The notes beneath the pieces were generated by a model. It was not told where the DNA came from, did no database searches, and was given only the letters and a program-made list of their open reading frames with translations. The translations under genes and the position numbers were made by a program. 64,000 nucleotides of DNA, taken from Owenia fusiformis (taxonomy: Eukaryota > Annelida > Polychaeta > Sabellida > Oweniidae). Below, piece by piece: positions 1 through 13,400 of the stretch (its first letter is position 1; each line of letters begins with the position of its first letter). The stretch lies in assembly GCA_903813345.2 (NCBI GenBank), contig CAIIXF020000002.1, positions 19,048,455 to 19,112,454 of the forward strand, given 5' to 3'.

Positions 1-499
1 CAAAAACAATGTATCTGAAATACAATATCATTGTACAGTTAATCAAAGTTTTGAACTTTGAATCCTATTAAGAGGTGATTCAAAAGGTGTCCAGGATTTT
101 ACTTTTTGCAGGTTTGTCATTTAGTCATTTCCCCGTGTGATATTGGGTCAATTGGATTGACCACAAGACATGGGCTACACAAATGACATCTTGAACTGTG
201 GAATGACTATGGCAACTTATATAGAATGGCATTTACCTTTATGAGATAACTTACACTTACATGGGGTGCAGTTTACAAATTCAAATGTATCTGCTGAATT
301 GATATTTACTATTTATCATGACTTAAAAAGCTTTTCATGATCATTTCTTAAATTCCAAATTTCCCGCCATTTTTCAAATAAAGTTGAACTTTTTTAATCA
401 TCAAATATTTCAATATACAGTGGAAGAAAATATTATCTTTTTAACCACAATATAAAGATTGATCAAAGGACACACTATTTCAATAATAAAATGTCAGAT
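1..499. other. Non-coding, no feature seen
   Basis: AT-rich sequence with no open frame of note, no splice-bounded exon and no recognisable repeat up to the foldback element that begins near 500. Confidence 0.5.
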
Positions 500-812
500 C
501 TGGGGCGGTGAATTAGTGCGATCCGATCCGGATAAATTTCGTCATGGTAATGATGCATTGTGGGATTAATCCAAGAATTAATCCAAAAATCGGTGAATTC
601 GTACGATCCTGGGATTAATCTCAATCCATTGCTTTTTGGATAAATTTTATCCGAATTCCAATGCAAATTAGATAAATATTGGGGATTCCCCCTCATAATC
701 CTCGGATCGTACGAATTCACCAAATATTTATCGGATTAGTAATCCAAAATTTATCCCAAAAGATAAAATTTATCCGGATTGGATTGGGGATCGTACGAAT
801 TCATGGCCCCTG
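500..812. repeat. Foldback (MITE-like) element with nested palindrome
   Basis: The two ends are imperfect inverted copies (CTGGGGC...GAATT at the left; AATTC...GCCCCTG at the right) and continue inward through the shared block ATCCGGATAAATTT. Inside lies a second, perfect 18-bp inverted repeat: GGTGAATTCGTACGATCC at 592-609 and its complement at 704-721. The short open frame on the minus strand here is a by-product of the repeat. No transposase is present, so this is a non-autonomous element of unknown superfamily. Confidence 0.6.
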
Positions 813-2783
813 ATGTGCCAATTCAATGTTTTAGCATATCGAAAATATTTTGCAACCTAAGTGCCCTCATTGTGATATCATTTTAGGTGGCAACATTTCT
901 CCGTGTCTATCTTTTTCTATGCTAAACTAATTAGAAATATACCAATATTGACTGTCTAACCAGGTTAAAGAGTGAATATATAATGTTTTTAATATATTTA
1001 CCATTGGTTTCTGTGAGAACTAAAATTTCGAAATGCATTTGCCCCGAACCACTTCCATCCATGAATGAGTTTATTGCTCGCTAATTTATCAACCAACTTT
1101 CTTAATTTTGTCGGCAAAAACAAATGAGGATGAATGCTATGCATCGGTGTGAATTATGTGTTAGTGTAACCTCTCAAAGTTAGTTTTTAATAAATTCACG
1201 ATATTTTGAATAAACGGTCCTTCAAAAAAATATTTTTTGAAATTAATAAAAAGTTTCACATTTCACACTTTGATAATATTGGATAAGCCAAAGTTTATAT
1301 TGGCCCTTTAACTGATTAATACAATTTTACACCCATTGAAAAGATATACTGTGACTGTTTGAGTTGTATCAATCATACATTTATCTGCATGTCCCATGGA
1401 TAATAAGGTACAAATCACAAACAAGGAATTGCAAAATAAGATCGCTAAATAAAATAAAGGATAGTCTAAAGAAGATTTTTAATTTCCCCCAAACTTCTGA
1501 CAAACGGCGAATTATCGAAAACAAACGGCGATTTTAGGCCCTCGCCCCCTTCTATTGAAAGCCCAGTATATATAGGCTAGTTATTCAAAAAATGAAGGGT
1601 TTGCTTCGGCCTTTACATAAAAATTACAACTCGCATCTTTGTCGGTTATTGTGGTTTTATTTGCATATTGAATTCGTTCAACAAGCTTACATAATTTATA
1701 GGCCTTGTAGCTAGCTTAGGACATTACTGGCCCCTTTTAAGAATACAACTGATATAAATAAATCTTAAGAAACCTCATAAAATGAACTATACTAAACAAC
1801 ATCCGAGAAGATACACCGTATGCTACGCTAAGATGAGACAAGTAATATAAATAATTGTGCAATTCTAAAATTAAAGACATCAGCATATCACCGAGAAAAT
1901 TACGAAAAAGAGCGACTTTCGTTAAATGTGCGTAATCCTATTAACTTACTGTACGTATCAAAACGCTCAACGAATCAAATAAAAACAAAATGTGACGTAA
2001 ACTGCTGATTCCTCTGAATATTATTGGGAAAACCCATGTGGCAATATAAAATCCTGATGTTTGTAATTTTATAAATGAAGAAAAAACACCCATGCCTCAT
2101 ATCTTCCTCAAAAGATGCTCGTGAGTTCTGGGACACCCTGTGCATATTATACCCATAAGAGTTCAGTATAAGTAAACAAAGTATTGAAAATGCTATTTGT
2201 TATTAGGACCACACGTCATTTTATTTTCAAATGTTATTCTTTTTTCTTTGAAGCATTGGACATATGCCGTGAATGTGATGGACCAATAATACTTGATGTA
2301 AAATATTAAATATACTCAGATACATATTATAATCAATGTAGCAGCATTGTGGTTCTTTGAATAACCCGTCTTCATTTATTACATGTGATAATCAGACAAA
2401 ATATCTGCGACAAAAATCACGAGATCTTTAATTACTCTGCAATTTCATGCGTCAAAATGTTGTCCTTTGTATTTTGGTCATATAGTCGGTCTTTGATTGT
2501 CTTATACATACAGTACACGGATGTAATAACAATGTACATCAGGGTGAGGTACAGATCCAGACTGCAAAAACCTTCCTAGCACATCTTCTGAAAACGATAT
2601 GGCCATGTCGGATTGTATTGACTGCATCGAAGAATTCCTGAAGGTATATAACATGCGTGAGTTAATTATTTAACGAATATGGTGGGATGACATCGATGGT
2701 ATAAGTAATCATTACAACCTAGTATTAGTTCGGTGATAGCCTTACTGGAAAACAATCAGGAACTACTCTTGTCTTATCATCAA
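813..2783. other. Intergenic, mostly featureless
   Basis: No supported gene. A TTTATT at 2375-2380 reads AATAAA on the minus strand and could be the poly(A) signal of the STAND gene that ends at 2952. In that case a 3' UTR exon would start at the acceptor-like TTTTCAG ending just before 2587. Nothing else was recognised. Confidence 0.35.
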
Positions 2784-2845
2784 CAATATATCGGACATAA
2801 CACCATATTTAGCGCAATATATCGGACATAACACCATATTTAGCG
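2784..2845. repeat. 31-bp tandem duplication
   Basis: Two exact, adjacent copies of a 31-bp unit beginning CAATATATCGG and ending TTTAGCG (2784-2814 and 2815-2845). Probably a recent replication slip in the region downstream of the STAND gene. Confidence 0.85.
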
Positions 2846-2951
2846 TAAGACATGGGAAGGTATATTATAGTTACTTGCAAAGTAGCATAGGTGAAGTATA
2901 AAGAAAACAGGACCAAGAGATGCTGACAATTAGATACTTAGGTACATACCT

Positions 2952-5900
2952 TTACGATTTCTCCTCAATATATGTATGGAGCCTGTCAGCTTCCCCGATG
3001 ACCTCTTCTCTGTTTGGTGATATGTTGACCTCTTTCGGTGATTTGTCGATGAACTCTTTCGCGAATTCCAGCGCTTTATCTAGACTTTCTTTTTTGTCGA
3101 CGTTCCTGGCAACACGCATTACAGACAGGCAACATTCGCCATATTTTTTCCATTCAATATTGCCTCTGTCTGGATGCTATAAGGTGAAGATTAATTGAAT
3201 TTGTATATATAAACTCAAACGTTTTACAATGAAAATTGCTGAATCAAGTCACGTCTCGTACCTTATACATGCATACATAATACTGCAATGTAGTCTTATA
3301 TAAAAGTCCTACCTTGCATCGATCAATGGTTTTCGTATAGTAGTTGAAGGCCTCATCCCAGCACTTGGCCTCGTCGTAGAACTTTGCTGTGACGGAGTAG
3401 AAGTTTGACGCTTTATGCAGCTTTGATTCCTTCTCTTGGTGATCAAGTACGTCCATTAGCTCTCTTGTCGCGTCTCTACCTTCTTCGACGACCCCTTCTC
3501 TTTTCTGAAGCGAAGTCTCTAACTTCAGGATTTCTGTACAAATGTAAATGATCTTTTCCAAGCATTTACACTTGTGGAACGAATCACCTTGGGTGACCTT
3601 GAGAATTCCGTACTGGTACCAATCCTCTTCATCAGTTCGCCTTCTCAACTTTTCGTATTCACTCTTCCCTTTATACAAATCCTCTAGTATTTTATTGCCA
3701 TCTTTTTCCTCTCCAAACTCGTCAGTTTTCTCAGAGTAAAGATACATCAGACCGTTTCGTTGCGTTAGTATTCTATGTAGGACAACGCATTTCATTTTCT
3801 TTTGGATAATCTCGCACAGGGCAGATGCAACTCGTAAATTGGAAATAAACGTATTTGTTCTGTCCTTCGTAGACTTGTAGAAGTACATACGTCCATGGCT
3901 ATACAATACTGAAGCAAATAATTCTGGAAGGTATATTGTTTTCATGATTTCTTCTGATATCGCCAGTTCATTATCAACTAACGTATCATAAATCTTCCTA
4001 TCCGTTCTATTCTGTGATAGTAGCTTTGGTAATTTCACTTTTGGCAGTTTTGATTCTATGAGGTTAACATCAGCTGTGTTCAGAACTGTGTTCAGCACAA
4101 GTTTGTCGACCAAGATATCCCCCAATCCTTTCAGCTTGCTAAATATAAATTTCGCTTTCTCCTGGGCAAACTTCTCGACATCGTCCCTGTCTTTACCTTG
4201 AAGCCCTCCTTTTATATGACGGTCCAAATCTTGTTCTTCTATATTGAGCACTTTGTACAGCATATCCACGCTTTTCGTAAGCTTCTCTTCCGCTACATCA
4301 ATAAAATTCTTCTGTGTATAGGAGTAGCCAAGGATATCATTCATAGCAATTGCCATCACTTTCATATCAAAAGTTACGTCCATAACGCCTAACTTTTCAA
4401 AATGATCCAGCACAGTCTCAACATGCGGCATAAGACGAGTTATTCTACTGAAAAACTTCATGTATCTGGTATCCTTGGCGAAGTAACGCAACAAAACTCG
4501 CATGAGTGTCTCTAAGATAGGTTTCTCGTCCTTTTCTTCCATTGCGTAACGAATCCCAAGCTGTACTAGATCATGGGTATCAACGAAACGGCCATCATCT
4601 CCATGGTTCCCATTTGGTGATAAGGTGACGTATGATCTAGCCTGCATTTTCGTTACTAGTTGATCTATTAAATAATCAAGTTTTTCGTCTTCAATCACAA
4701 TCCCAGTATTATCAATATTTCTTTGTCTCAAAATATCCCTCAGTATGAACTCGGGTATATCTTTCGAGTTGAAGAAGCCTATAGTTTTCAAAACAAAACA
4801 AAGCGATTCATTTTCTTCTTTCAATTCATCGAGCATGGTCTTTGCGTTGCTAACATGTGCCTCGATTGGAGTCTTGCCATCGTAGCTGATGCCCAATATT
4901 TGAAGATCACGTTTTTCTATAGACTTGTACTGATCTTTATCTTGGATTCCTTTGATGTAATGTCTTATGCCTCTCTGAATTTTCTTTATGTCATAGCCAG
5001 CACAGACTAGTGCACTTGGAAGATGACTCATCGCCTCCCATAAACTATGCTTGAGCTCGTCAGAATCATTTATATCGTGCAACATCTTCAACGCTTCTTC
5101 TTCGGTAAAGCCTTTCAATTCTAAGGAGTATTTATTTGACAGAAGGCTTTGTTGGGTTGTAATAATGACAGCTATGTTCGGTCTTGATGGAAACCCCTCG
5201 ACAATAGCTTGATGCGTCTCCTCACGTACATCATCAAATATCAACAAGTACTTTATTTTCGAATTGATTCCCGTTGAAGTACCACTGATCTCTAAGTGGA
5301 TTTTTTCGAGAACTTTTGGCAATTCCATATCTTTGGTTAGATCAATTTTTATGCGTATTGCGTCCAATTTTTCTAAGAATTGAAAAATTGAAGTCCTTAG
5401 TTCCTTGTTCGACTTACTAGGTATGAGCCATCCGACATCATAGTTGCTCTTCTTTGTGTGCCAGTACTTCTTCGCTATCTCGGTTTTACCAATTCCAGAC
5501 ATCCCTTCAACAATACACATTAGATCTAATGGATTGATATAATGTATGGAAACCCATAATCATATTATCACATATTAACCAAGGTTTTCACGCTATATTT
5601 CCTGTTCAGACATTTCAATATATTAGCAACAGTTTGTCCATTTCATGTAGACTGTTGCATATATACAAACGTTTAAAGATGACAGATGGAGGTGAACTTT
5701 TTTGTTTCATATTTTCTTTGATTTCTTTTAATATTAAAGTTTAATAACTCAAATATTGAGAAAGTTTTTTTTTCACTCGAAGGTAGGCATCTGGCAACAA
5801 AGAATGTAAACATCTAAAACCCATATTAATTGTACTTTTTTCTTAGCATGCTACATCGTCTTGTAGAGATCGGTTTATCAAAACAAACTCCAAACAAACT

Positions 5901-6672
5901 CAAAAAGTTTACTACATACCGTATGCGAAAAGGTTTGAATAGAAATTGCACTATGGTTTTCACCTGTTAAAATCACACAATTCAGTCTCGTCATGTGATC
6001 GAGACATCTCTGCAAATCGTCTGTGTGCATGAATGCAGACGCATTTCCGGTGATGTTCGAGGTGTTCGATACCGTACCAGCATAATCTAAAAACCAACAA
6101 GTTAAAAAATCAACCAAAAGTAGGCAAAGCATTAATTCCTAGATACTACGAGGGTTGTCTCATAAGTCCTGTAATTGCTATTCTTATTCATAAAATATTT
6201 AAGATACAACAATTGATATTTTACTTAGTAATTGACTACATAACATAAAACAACATTAGGCAATGTTACAGAGACAGTAGTAATGTGACTTAAAAATATG
6301 TGATATAAAAGTTTTATTATCGTATCTCAATTCAGATTTTTTCAGAATTAAAATTTCAGGCCAACCCTCGTATAGTATAATCTAGTATATTTTAAATAGC
6401 GAGCATTTTTATTAATTTCAGCCCCTCGCTTTTCTCGAAGGGCTGTCACTATGCTGTATGGTTACCAATGATCTGGTCAATCCAGATGAGGAAAGGGTAG
6501 CCGATCATAGTTCAAAATTCCAAAAACTCTAAAACCGCTAACAATGATATCATTTAGATTGCATACCCGAATGTACATCAAGATTGATATCAGTTGTTCC
6601 AGATTCAGAAACTGGTATCTGATGTTCAACATCACTGCACTGCCCCTCTCTAGGTCCAGTAGGTGAGGCCAT
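2952..6672 (-). CDS. STAND/NB-ARC-type ATPase, paralogue 1
   Basis: Coding exons on the minus strand: 6672-6567, 6086-5964, 5504-3313 and 3176-2952. Phases fit throughout and give an 881-residue protein. The P-loop GMSGIGKT (residues 77-84) is formed across an intron. A Walker B-like YLLIFDD (about 162-168), a VIITTQ strand and a GLPLA-like LPSAL motif follow, which is the NB-ARC order of NLR/APAF-type switch ATPases. The long C-terminal part is helical; its end (YSVTAKFYDEAKCWDEAF) resembles a TPR helix pair. No leucine-rich repeats are seen. The N-terminal 76 residues are low in recognisable features. An acceptor (ATTTTCAG) just before the ATG suggests an upstream 5' UTR exon. The stop is followed at once by a donor (GTATGT after 2950), implying a 3' UTR intron. 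The best relative is the gene at 18.9-26.5 kb. The role as an innate-immune or death sensor is inferred from the family. The acceptor at 5505 has a weak pyrimidine tract. Confidence 0.85.
6149..6370. mobile_element. Mariner-like MITE in intron of STAND gene 1
   Basis: A 222-bp element flanked by TA on both sides. Its ends are CGAGGGTTGTC and its near complement GGCCAACCCTCG. The interior is AT-rich with no transposase. TA target duplication and a CGAGGGTTG terminus are typical of Tc1/mariner derivatives. It lies within the first coding intron and does not affect the exons. Confidence 0.6.
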
Positions 6673-9482
6673 TGTGTTTACTGAAAATATAGAAACAAGA
6701 CGCGTACGCATTACCGTGTCATATTGACTCTTACCACCTTCTTAGATGTGATGGAACGAGTGAAATACTGAAATTCGTGTAGAAGCACGACTGGCACTGT
6801 CATTGCACGTAGGGCTTTTGGTTTATTTTCTCTTCGAATGAGCAGCTCTTCAGTTAAAAATTAAGTGTGAAAATCTTGACATTTCTTGTGAAAACGACCT
6901 GCTCCTCTCCACTAATCATTAGTCGAGAACAGTTCATGATAACGCATGTATTTAATTGCATTATACCGATGAGAAATACTTCCATTCAGAAAATATATTC
7001 TTCCAAAGTAGGACTATATTGAAGGAATTAGGCTTTGGCTCGTTATATATAATAGCACGTGTTTGGTTGTATACTGAAACACAAGAAAAGGGTAGTTAGA
7101 AAACACATAGTTTCTAGAACTAGCTGGGTCAAATATATTCAGCGAGAAAACTCGCCTTCAGCTACATGTCTCTGGCCCGATTGTCAATTTCAATCTTTGA
7201 ACATGTACATGTAAGATGTCATAAATAATGCTTATCAGCTAGTTAGTATTTTAAAATCAAGGGCAGAGTACTTATAAACCGACTGGGTATTGAAATCATA
7301 TCACCAACTAGACATGCACAATAAGTTCAAAGTGCCATTTAAAAAGTGAACTAAGTAGATTCCGATATGCTTGTTAATACTCTTATTCATGTATTGTATC
7401 TATTACATTTTTTACTATTTACTTTTATTTCATATTTCCATTCATAAGCTGCTGGGGTTTATTAAAATTGAATTCTAATCCACGGTGTATAGTTCACAAC
7501 ATAAGCGTTGATTTAAAAATGTGATGGATTCTGAGAGAATGTCATGTCATATAATGTTAGGTACATATTAGGCAGTTTAAGCGTGCACTAACGTGTACGG
7601 ACTTATTTAAGCGATGCATTTGTATGGGCGATTGGTCAAACGCTCAGGTTGGCGTTTCGATTTTATATGCAAGCTTAAACTCCCTATTATCAATCATCAA
7701 CCCAAATTAGGTAGCAACACAATATAATGAAATGTAGTTTATTTTGAATAATTTACAGTTGAAACATAAAAGAGTGCATTCTTTTTTATTGTTTTTAAAG
7801 AATGGACATTATACAAGCTATCCAAAACCAGTGTGGCACAAAAGACAATTGACAATAATTTCAATCATTTAAAAACAATGTAGTACTCTTCTTTCATTAC
7901 TGCACATTCTTTAAAATAAAACAATTAGTGTTAATTTATGTTGCTACCCAGAGTATTGATCTAATATAACCTATCATTTTTCTAGACCTTTGTATGGTAT
8001 ATGACCATAGCCTATCTGAATTTAATTGTCCTATTTTTGGGCATAACTTGGCCTTTTTAGGCCTTAAATAGGCCGCATTTTCAAAAAATTGGCCAATTTT
8101 TTCCTGACTTAAAATGTGCTCCCCCTTGCTAGCTTTTGGATCCGCCAGTGCGGTATTTGGATCAGTTACTACCTAAGGATTGCCAGGAGGCAAAGAAACA
8201 CTGTTTGAGTTAAGAAACTAAAAGTATGAAATGACTATGGAAGTACAAAACTGTCAAAATAATTTATAGAAACCGTGAACAAACCGTAAGCTCTACAACA
8301 GTATTTTGGTGTAGTTTGTTTTGCCTTCTTCATAATCCTGTCTTAACCAATTGAGACAGTATTTTATGCTATATTAAATATACTAACCACAGTCCGGGAA
8401 TGTCTATTTGGTGTACGTTTTAGGATTATACGCCTCTTTCGGTAAGTCTCTTGCGCCATTAAAATATAGAAAATCAGGAAAAACATGTGCTGAAATCTAA
8501 ACACTTTAACAGTTAATGGACATACATTAGGATCGGTTATATGCTTAGTTTCATTTTAATCGTGCTTATCACCACTAAATGTTTGCATGATTATATATAT
8601 AAACGTTGTTCTAAGATAAAAACATATAACGAAAATGCATTTTACATATTTCCATAAATATATTTTTGTAATGTTCTTATCCTAAATCAAATTCCAACAA
8701 GGAAGAAAAATTGCAAAAAACTATGTGTTGAGAATGTAGCCTAAAATCAGTTATTGAGCTCGGGCCTTTTCGGCTTTTCATACAAAACGATGTCAGATTG
8801 ACACTGTGACAAAATACATGACGCATTGCAATTTGCATCATCAAAAGACGTTGATACAATTTCCTCCCCGTCCCATGGCTATTAAGAATGTCGACGCCAG
8901 CAAACGAGAGGGGTAAGCTTACGGTACACGGAGAGTACAAATGACCACTTTCTGGGATCCTCTATTTACGAATTCAGCCTATATTTTAACCACGGAAGTC
9001 TTTTTTCAAGACTTTGAATAAGGGTGCAAGCTCGATCGAGTTTAAAGTCTATGAAACAAAAGTACATTAGAGCATTAACGGGTTGAGTAAGTTTCCCGTA
9101 TAAAATCAATATGGTGACTCCGGGCCATCCTTCTTCAAAGGACTTCATTTATGCCTAAATTCAGTACTTGTAAAATACCCTTGCAGCAAGGATGACTCCG
9201 GGCGAGTGTCAACTGGATCAGTCCATTCTTAAGAAATAATGAGAGCTTTGTAAATTCCAGTTTACTGAAATCGTCTTGGAGACCCGTTTACAATGATTCT
9301 GTAAACATGAGAGAGTGTATTATCCAAAGAATGCATGTTCATCAGCAAATATATATAATTCTTGGTATTCATCAAAGCTGCTTTACTTCATTTGTAGGAC
9401 ATGTCATCACTACGACATACTGTGTGTTAATACGTGGTGGGTAAATTTAGATGTCACCCATACTAGATGTGAAATTGATTTA
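6673..9482. other. Upstream region of STAND gene 1; no gene confirmed
   Basis: No exon could be tied to a neighbour by phase. Two features are worth noting. A MITE lies at 7568-7688. A block at about 8671-8720 (CAAATTCCAACAAGGAAG core) recurs at about 28965-29015, at a similar distance upstream of the second STAND gene. The sequence near 8110-8160 (GGATCCGCCAGTGCGG) resembles the end of the repeat at 55.07 kb. Open frames on the minus strand at 8.68-9.15 kb match nothing I know. Confidence 0.35.
7568..7688. repeat. Short MITE, GTTTAAGC-terminus family (copy 1)
   Basis: The ends are inverted (GGCAGTTTAAGCGTGCA and TGCAAGCTTAAACTCCC). The interior (GGTTGGCGTTTCGATTTTATATGCAAG) matches the element at 44673-44812 in the opposite orientation, so at least two copies exist in this window. 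Confidence 0.55.
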
Positions 9483-9539
9483 TCAAAATAAAAAAAACGG
9501 CAACCCTAATTTTTCCTCATAACTTTGTCATTTTTGACA
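9483..9539. mobile_element. Mariner-type relic, left part, split by LTR element
   Basis: The sequence AAAAACGGCAACCCTAATTTTT is the terminus seen at both ends of the mariner element at 26702-27668. Its continuation is found at 16593-16745 beyond the LTR retrotransposon. The outermost CAGGGTGGTC bases are eroded here. Confidence 0.6.
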
Positions 9540-10371
9540 TGTTACAGTATTATATTCAATTATATTCACATTAAGTTTAGTTTATCAATATGCATACACT
9601 GTAACTGATCTTCATTAGAGATCTTAGGTCAAGTCAAGGTCACAATGACATTATATCTTGTAAACATAACTGAACTGAATGACTCATTAACTCTTGGCCT
9701 TCTAGAAAGTACTGGAACTGTAATCATTTAATCAAGATTGAATCATGTGACTTAAGATGTCCAATCAGTGTTATTTTCTAGAAATCGTAACTTCTTGAAA
9801 CATCTGGACTATGCCTTTGCACTATATAATGAGAGAGCTGATTTGGGCTGGCAGCAGAATTTCAAAGTCTATCAAAAGGACATCTTCTTAGCAGAAAATT
9901 ACAGACACCTACTTTGGGAACATTTATAACAGTGCAAACATACAACCTGAGGACTTTATATGGACATATATTATAACACACACTATATACGGATTATCAT
10001 ATACATTCGTGGATTATCATAAACATTTGTGGATTATCGTTAAACATTTGTGGATTATCATCAAACATTTGTGGATTATCATCAAACATTATTGGATACG
10101 AACATTATAGGATTACAACAAACATTATTGGATTATTACAAACATTGGAGAACTATTAACGATTATTAAAACATTTCGTGATCTGGAACATTCCCAAGGA
10201 TCGTCAACGACATTTATCGACATCAAGAATAAGCCGTATCGTTGATTGGACATCACTTAAGTATTAAACCTCCTTTATATTATTGTTATATTATTTAGTT
10301 TTCAAAATATAAATATATTGTTATCATATTTTAATTGCTGTTTTTACTTTCTGTTATTTTCGAACGTAACA
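9540..10371 (+). repeat. 5' LTR
   Basis: 832 bp, begins TGTTACAG and ends CGTAACA. A TATATAA box lies at 9823-9829. The downstream part contains short direct repeats of the type GGATTATCATNAAACATTTGT (about 10010-10090). It matches the 3' LTR at every position compared. Confidence 0.93.
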
Positions 10372-10376
10372 GAAAT

Positions 10377-10394
10377 TGGGGGCTCGTCCGGGAT
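10377..10394 (+). other. Primer binding site, tRNA-Pro type
   Basis: TGGGGGCTCGTCCGGGAT, five bases after the 5' LTR. It is complementary to the 3' end of metazoan tRNA-Pro including CCA and equals the primer site known from murine leukaemia-type retroviruses, which also use tRNA-Pro. It primes minus-strand DNA synthesis. Confidence 0.9.
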
Positions 10395-10483
10395 CCAACT
10401 ACAACAAGCTAGAATACAAATATTTTAAATTCAAAATCCAAAACTTGTTCATTTAAAATTGTGAAGACAGCAATTAATCGAAA

Positions 10484-13400
10484 ATGAGTTTTGAGGTTGA
10501 GACATTTTTAGAAGCGCCCTCTTTGGAGGAATTTGATGATTTAAAGAAAACTGAACTTCTGGCAATTGCAAAACATGTTGGCCTGTCAGTCAAAAGTTCA
10601 TACAAAAAGGATACAATTAAAAACTTTGTACTTCAATATTTGGTCGCAGAATCACTTCTGCCTGAGCAGCCAGCCCAGCATGTTGAGCAAGTTGATCCTA
10701 TTAGGCTCAAAGAACTTGAATTAAGAGAGCTTGAAATTAGAACACAACAACAAAATGAAAGAGAAATTAGAGAATTGAGAGAGAAAGAATTGCAAAATGA
10801 AAAAGAAATAAGATTAAGAGAACAAGAAATGCAAAATGAAAAAGAAATAAGAGAACAAGAAATTCAAAAAGAAATTGAATTAAAACGTCTTGAGATAGAA
10901 GCTAAATCCAAAACTGAGGAACATGCTACTATGCATCAACATTTTGAAAATAGGTTTGACGCTTCAAAATTTCTCAAATTTGTACCTAAATTTCAAGAGA
11001 AAAATGTTGATAAATACTTTACACATTTTGAAAAAGTCGCTCAGAGCCTAGACTGGCCTAAATCAGCATGGCCAGTTATGCTTCAGAGTGTATTCATTGG
11101 TAAAGCGAGTGAAATATTTGCCTCTCTCTCAGCAGAAGCATGCTCTGATTATGACCTAATTAAAAATGCAATTCTTAAAGCTTATGAACTAGTGCCAGAA
11201 GCTTACAGACAGAAATTTAGAAATGCCCACAAACAGAGTGACCAAACCCATGTTGAGTTTGCTCGAGAGCAAGAGCAGCTTTTTGACAGGTGGCTTGTCT
11301 CTAAGGATGTATCTGAAGAATTTAAAAAGCTCAGAGAGCTTATGCTAATAGAACAATTTAAAAACTGTGTTCAATATCACATTAGAACTTACTTAGATGA
11401 ACACAAGGTAGAAACTTTAAGTCAAGCTGCCACCCTGTCTGATGATTATGCTCTTACTCATAAGGGTAGTTTTATCAAAGGTAATTCTAACTTTAGAGGT
11501 TATCAAGGTTACAAACCTTCATATGACTCTAAATCAAATCAGTCCTCATCATCAAATGCATCAAACAAAGCAAAAGACCAGTCTAATTCATCACAGAATT
11601 CTAGCTCAAAATCAGATCAATCAAATTCTTCAGGTCCAAAATCAAACGTCACCTGTAATTATTGTAAAAAGCCTGGTCATCTTATTTCTGAATGCTATAG
11701 GATTAAGAATAGAAGAGAGATGTCTGGTTCTGCTCATTCAAATGGTTGTGCTACAGTTCCCATTTCAAGAAAGCCCATTGTTTGGGATTCATATACTCAT
11801 ACTGAGAAATCTACTCATGGTGATATTATGGAGGATTATAAGCCTTTCATGTCCGAAGGATCTGTGTCACTGTCAAGTGATGGTACCAATTCAAAGCCAA
11901 TTAAGATTCTTAGAGACACGGGTGCATCTCAGACTTTGTTGTTAGAAGGCATCCTTCCTTTATCTGAGGAGTCATTCACAGGTACCCATATTTTGATGCA
12001 AGGCATTGAATTAGGATTTACTAAAGTTCCCCTCCATCGTATTCATATCACGTCTGAGTTAGTCAAAGGGCCAGTTATTGTTGGTGTTAGGCCACAACTT
12101 CCTGTTGAAGGAGTCGCATTGCTTTTAGGCAATGATTTAGCTGGGGGTAAGGTATCATTAGACCCCATTGTTTCAGATCAGCCTTGTTCTATTGAGGATT
12201 CTGTCCAAGAGGACTCTGATATATATCCTGCTTGTGCTGTTACTAGGGCTATGGCTAAAAAGTTAGCTAATAGCGGGGATTCGTCTGTGGGAGATGACTT
12301 TGATAGTGGGTTTTTAAGCTCCTTGTTTGATGATGAATGTCACTCACCACTTGTTAAAGATGGTCCTTATCCTATTTTAAAGGCAAATTCTTCATTGAAA
12401 CAGCCTATTGTTCAAGCCAAGCAGCGATCTAATGAGGCATATTCTTCATTGAAAAAGCCTATTGCCAGGGGTGATTCACCTTCTGAGCAGGATCACTATT
12501 TTAATGCGGTTTCGCCCGCTCTTGCTAGTTCTGATGAAGTTTCATCTTCTTCTGCTAGTGTTCATGAGGTTTCATCCCCTCCTTGTTCTGAGGTTTCATC
12601 CTCTTCTAGTTCTGAGGTTTCATCCTCTATTTCTGATAGTGATTCTTTGAAAAATGATCCTCATTCTAAACACATGTTAATCTATGAACAAGAGCATGAT
12701 CCATCACTCATTGATCTTCATAAAAGATGTCTTACTATTGATGAAGCTGACAAGGTCCCTGCTTGTTTCTACAAAAAGGATGGCATATTAATGCGAAAGT
12801 GGAGACCTCCTGAAGCTTCCCCTGAAGATGATTGGGCAATTGTGCATCAAATTGTTGTCCCAAAATCATATCATAAGGAAATCTTGAGTCTAGCTCATGA
12901 TTCTCCCATGGCAGGTCATTTAGGAGTAACTAAAACATACCATAAAATACTCAATCATTTCTATTGGCCCAAATTAAAACAAGATGTCCAAGAGTATTGT
13001 AGGTCTTGTCATACATGTCAAATGGTAGGGAAACCTAACCAGAAAATTCCAACTGCACCTTTACACCCTATACCTGCATTCGATGAACCATTTAGTAAGG
13101 TTCTTATTGACTGTGTTGGTCCATTACCAAAAACAAAATCTGGTAATCAATATTTACTCACTATTCTTTGTATGGCCACACGGTTTCCAGAAGCGATTCC
13201 ACTTAGAAATATCAAAGCCAAAAACATAGTGAAATCACTCATCAAATTTTTCACCTTAGTTGGACTGCCAAAAGATCTCCAGTCTGATCAGGGCTCAAAT
13301 TTCATGTCAGGCTTATTCCAACAAGTCATGGATACCTTGGGTATCAAACAGTGTAAGTCAAGTGCCTATCACCCAGAGTCTCAAGGAGCTCTAGAGCGTT

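Noticed and set aside
8677-9148. Minus-strand frames upstream of STAND gene 1 as coding exons
   Set aside because: No splice-bounded join in phase to the gene, no recognisable domain, and composition like the surrounding intergenic DNA.
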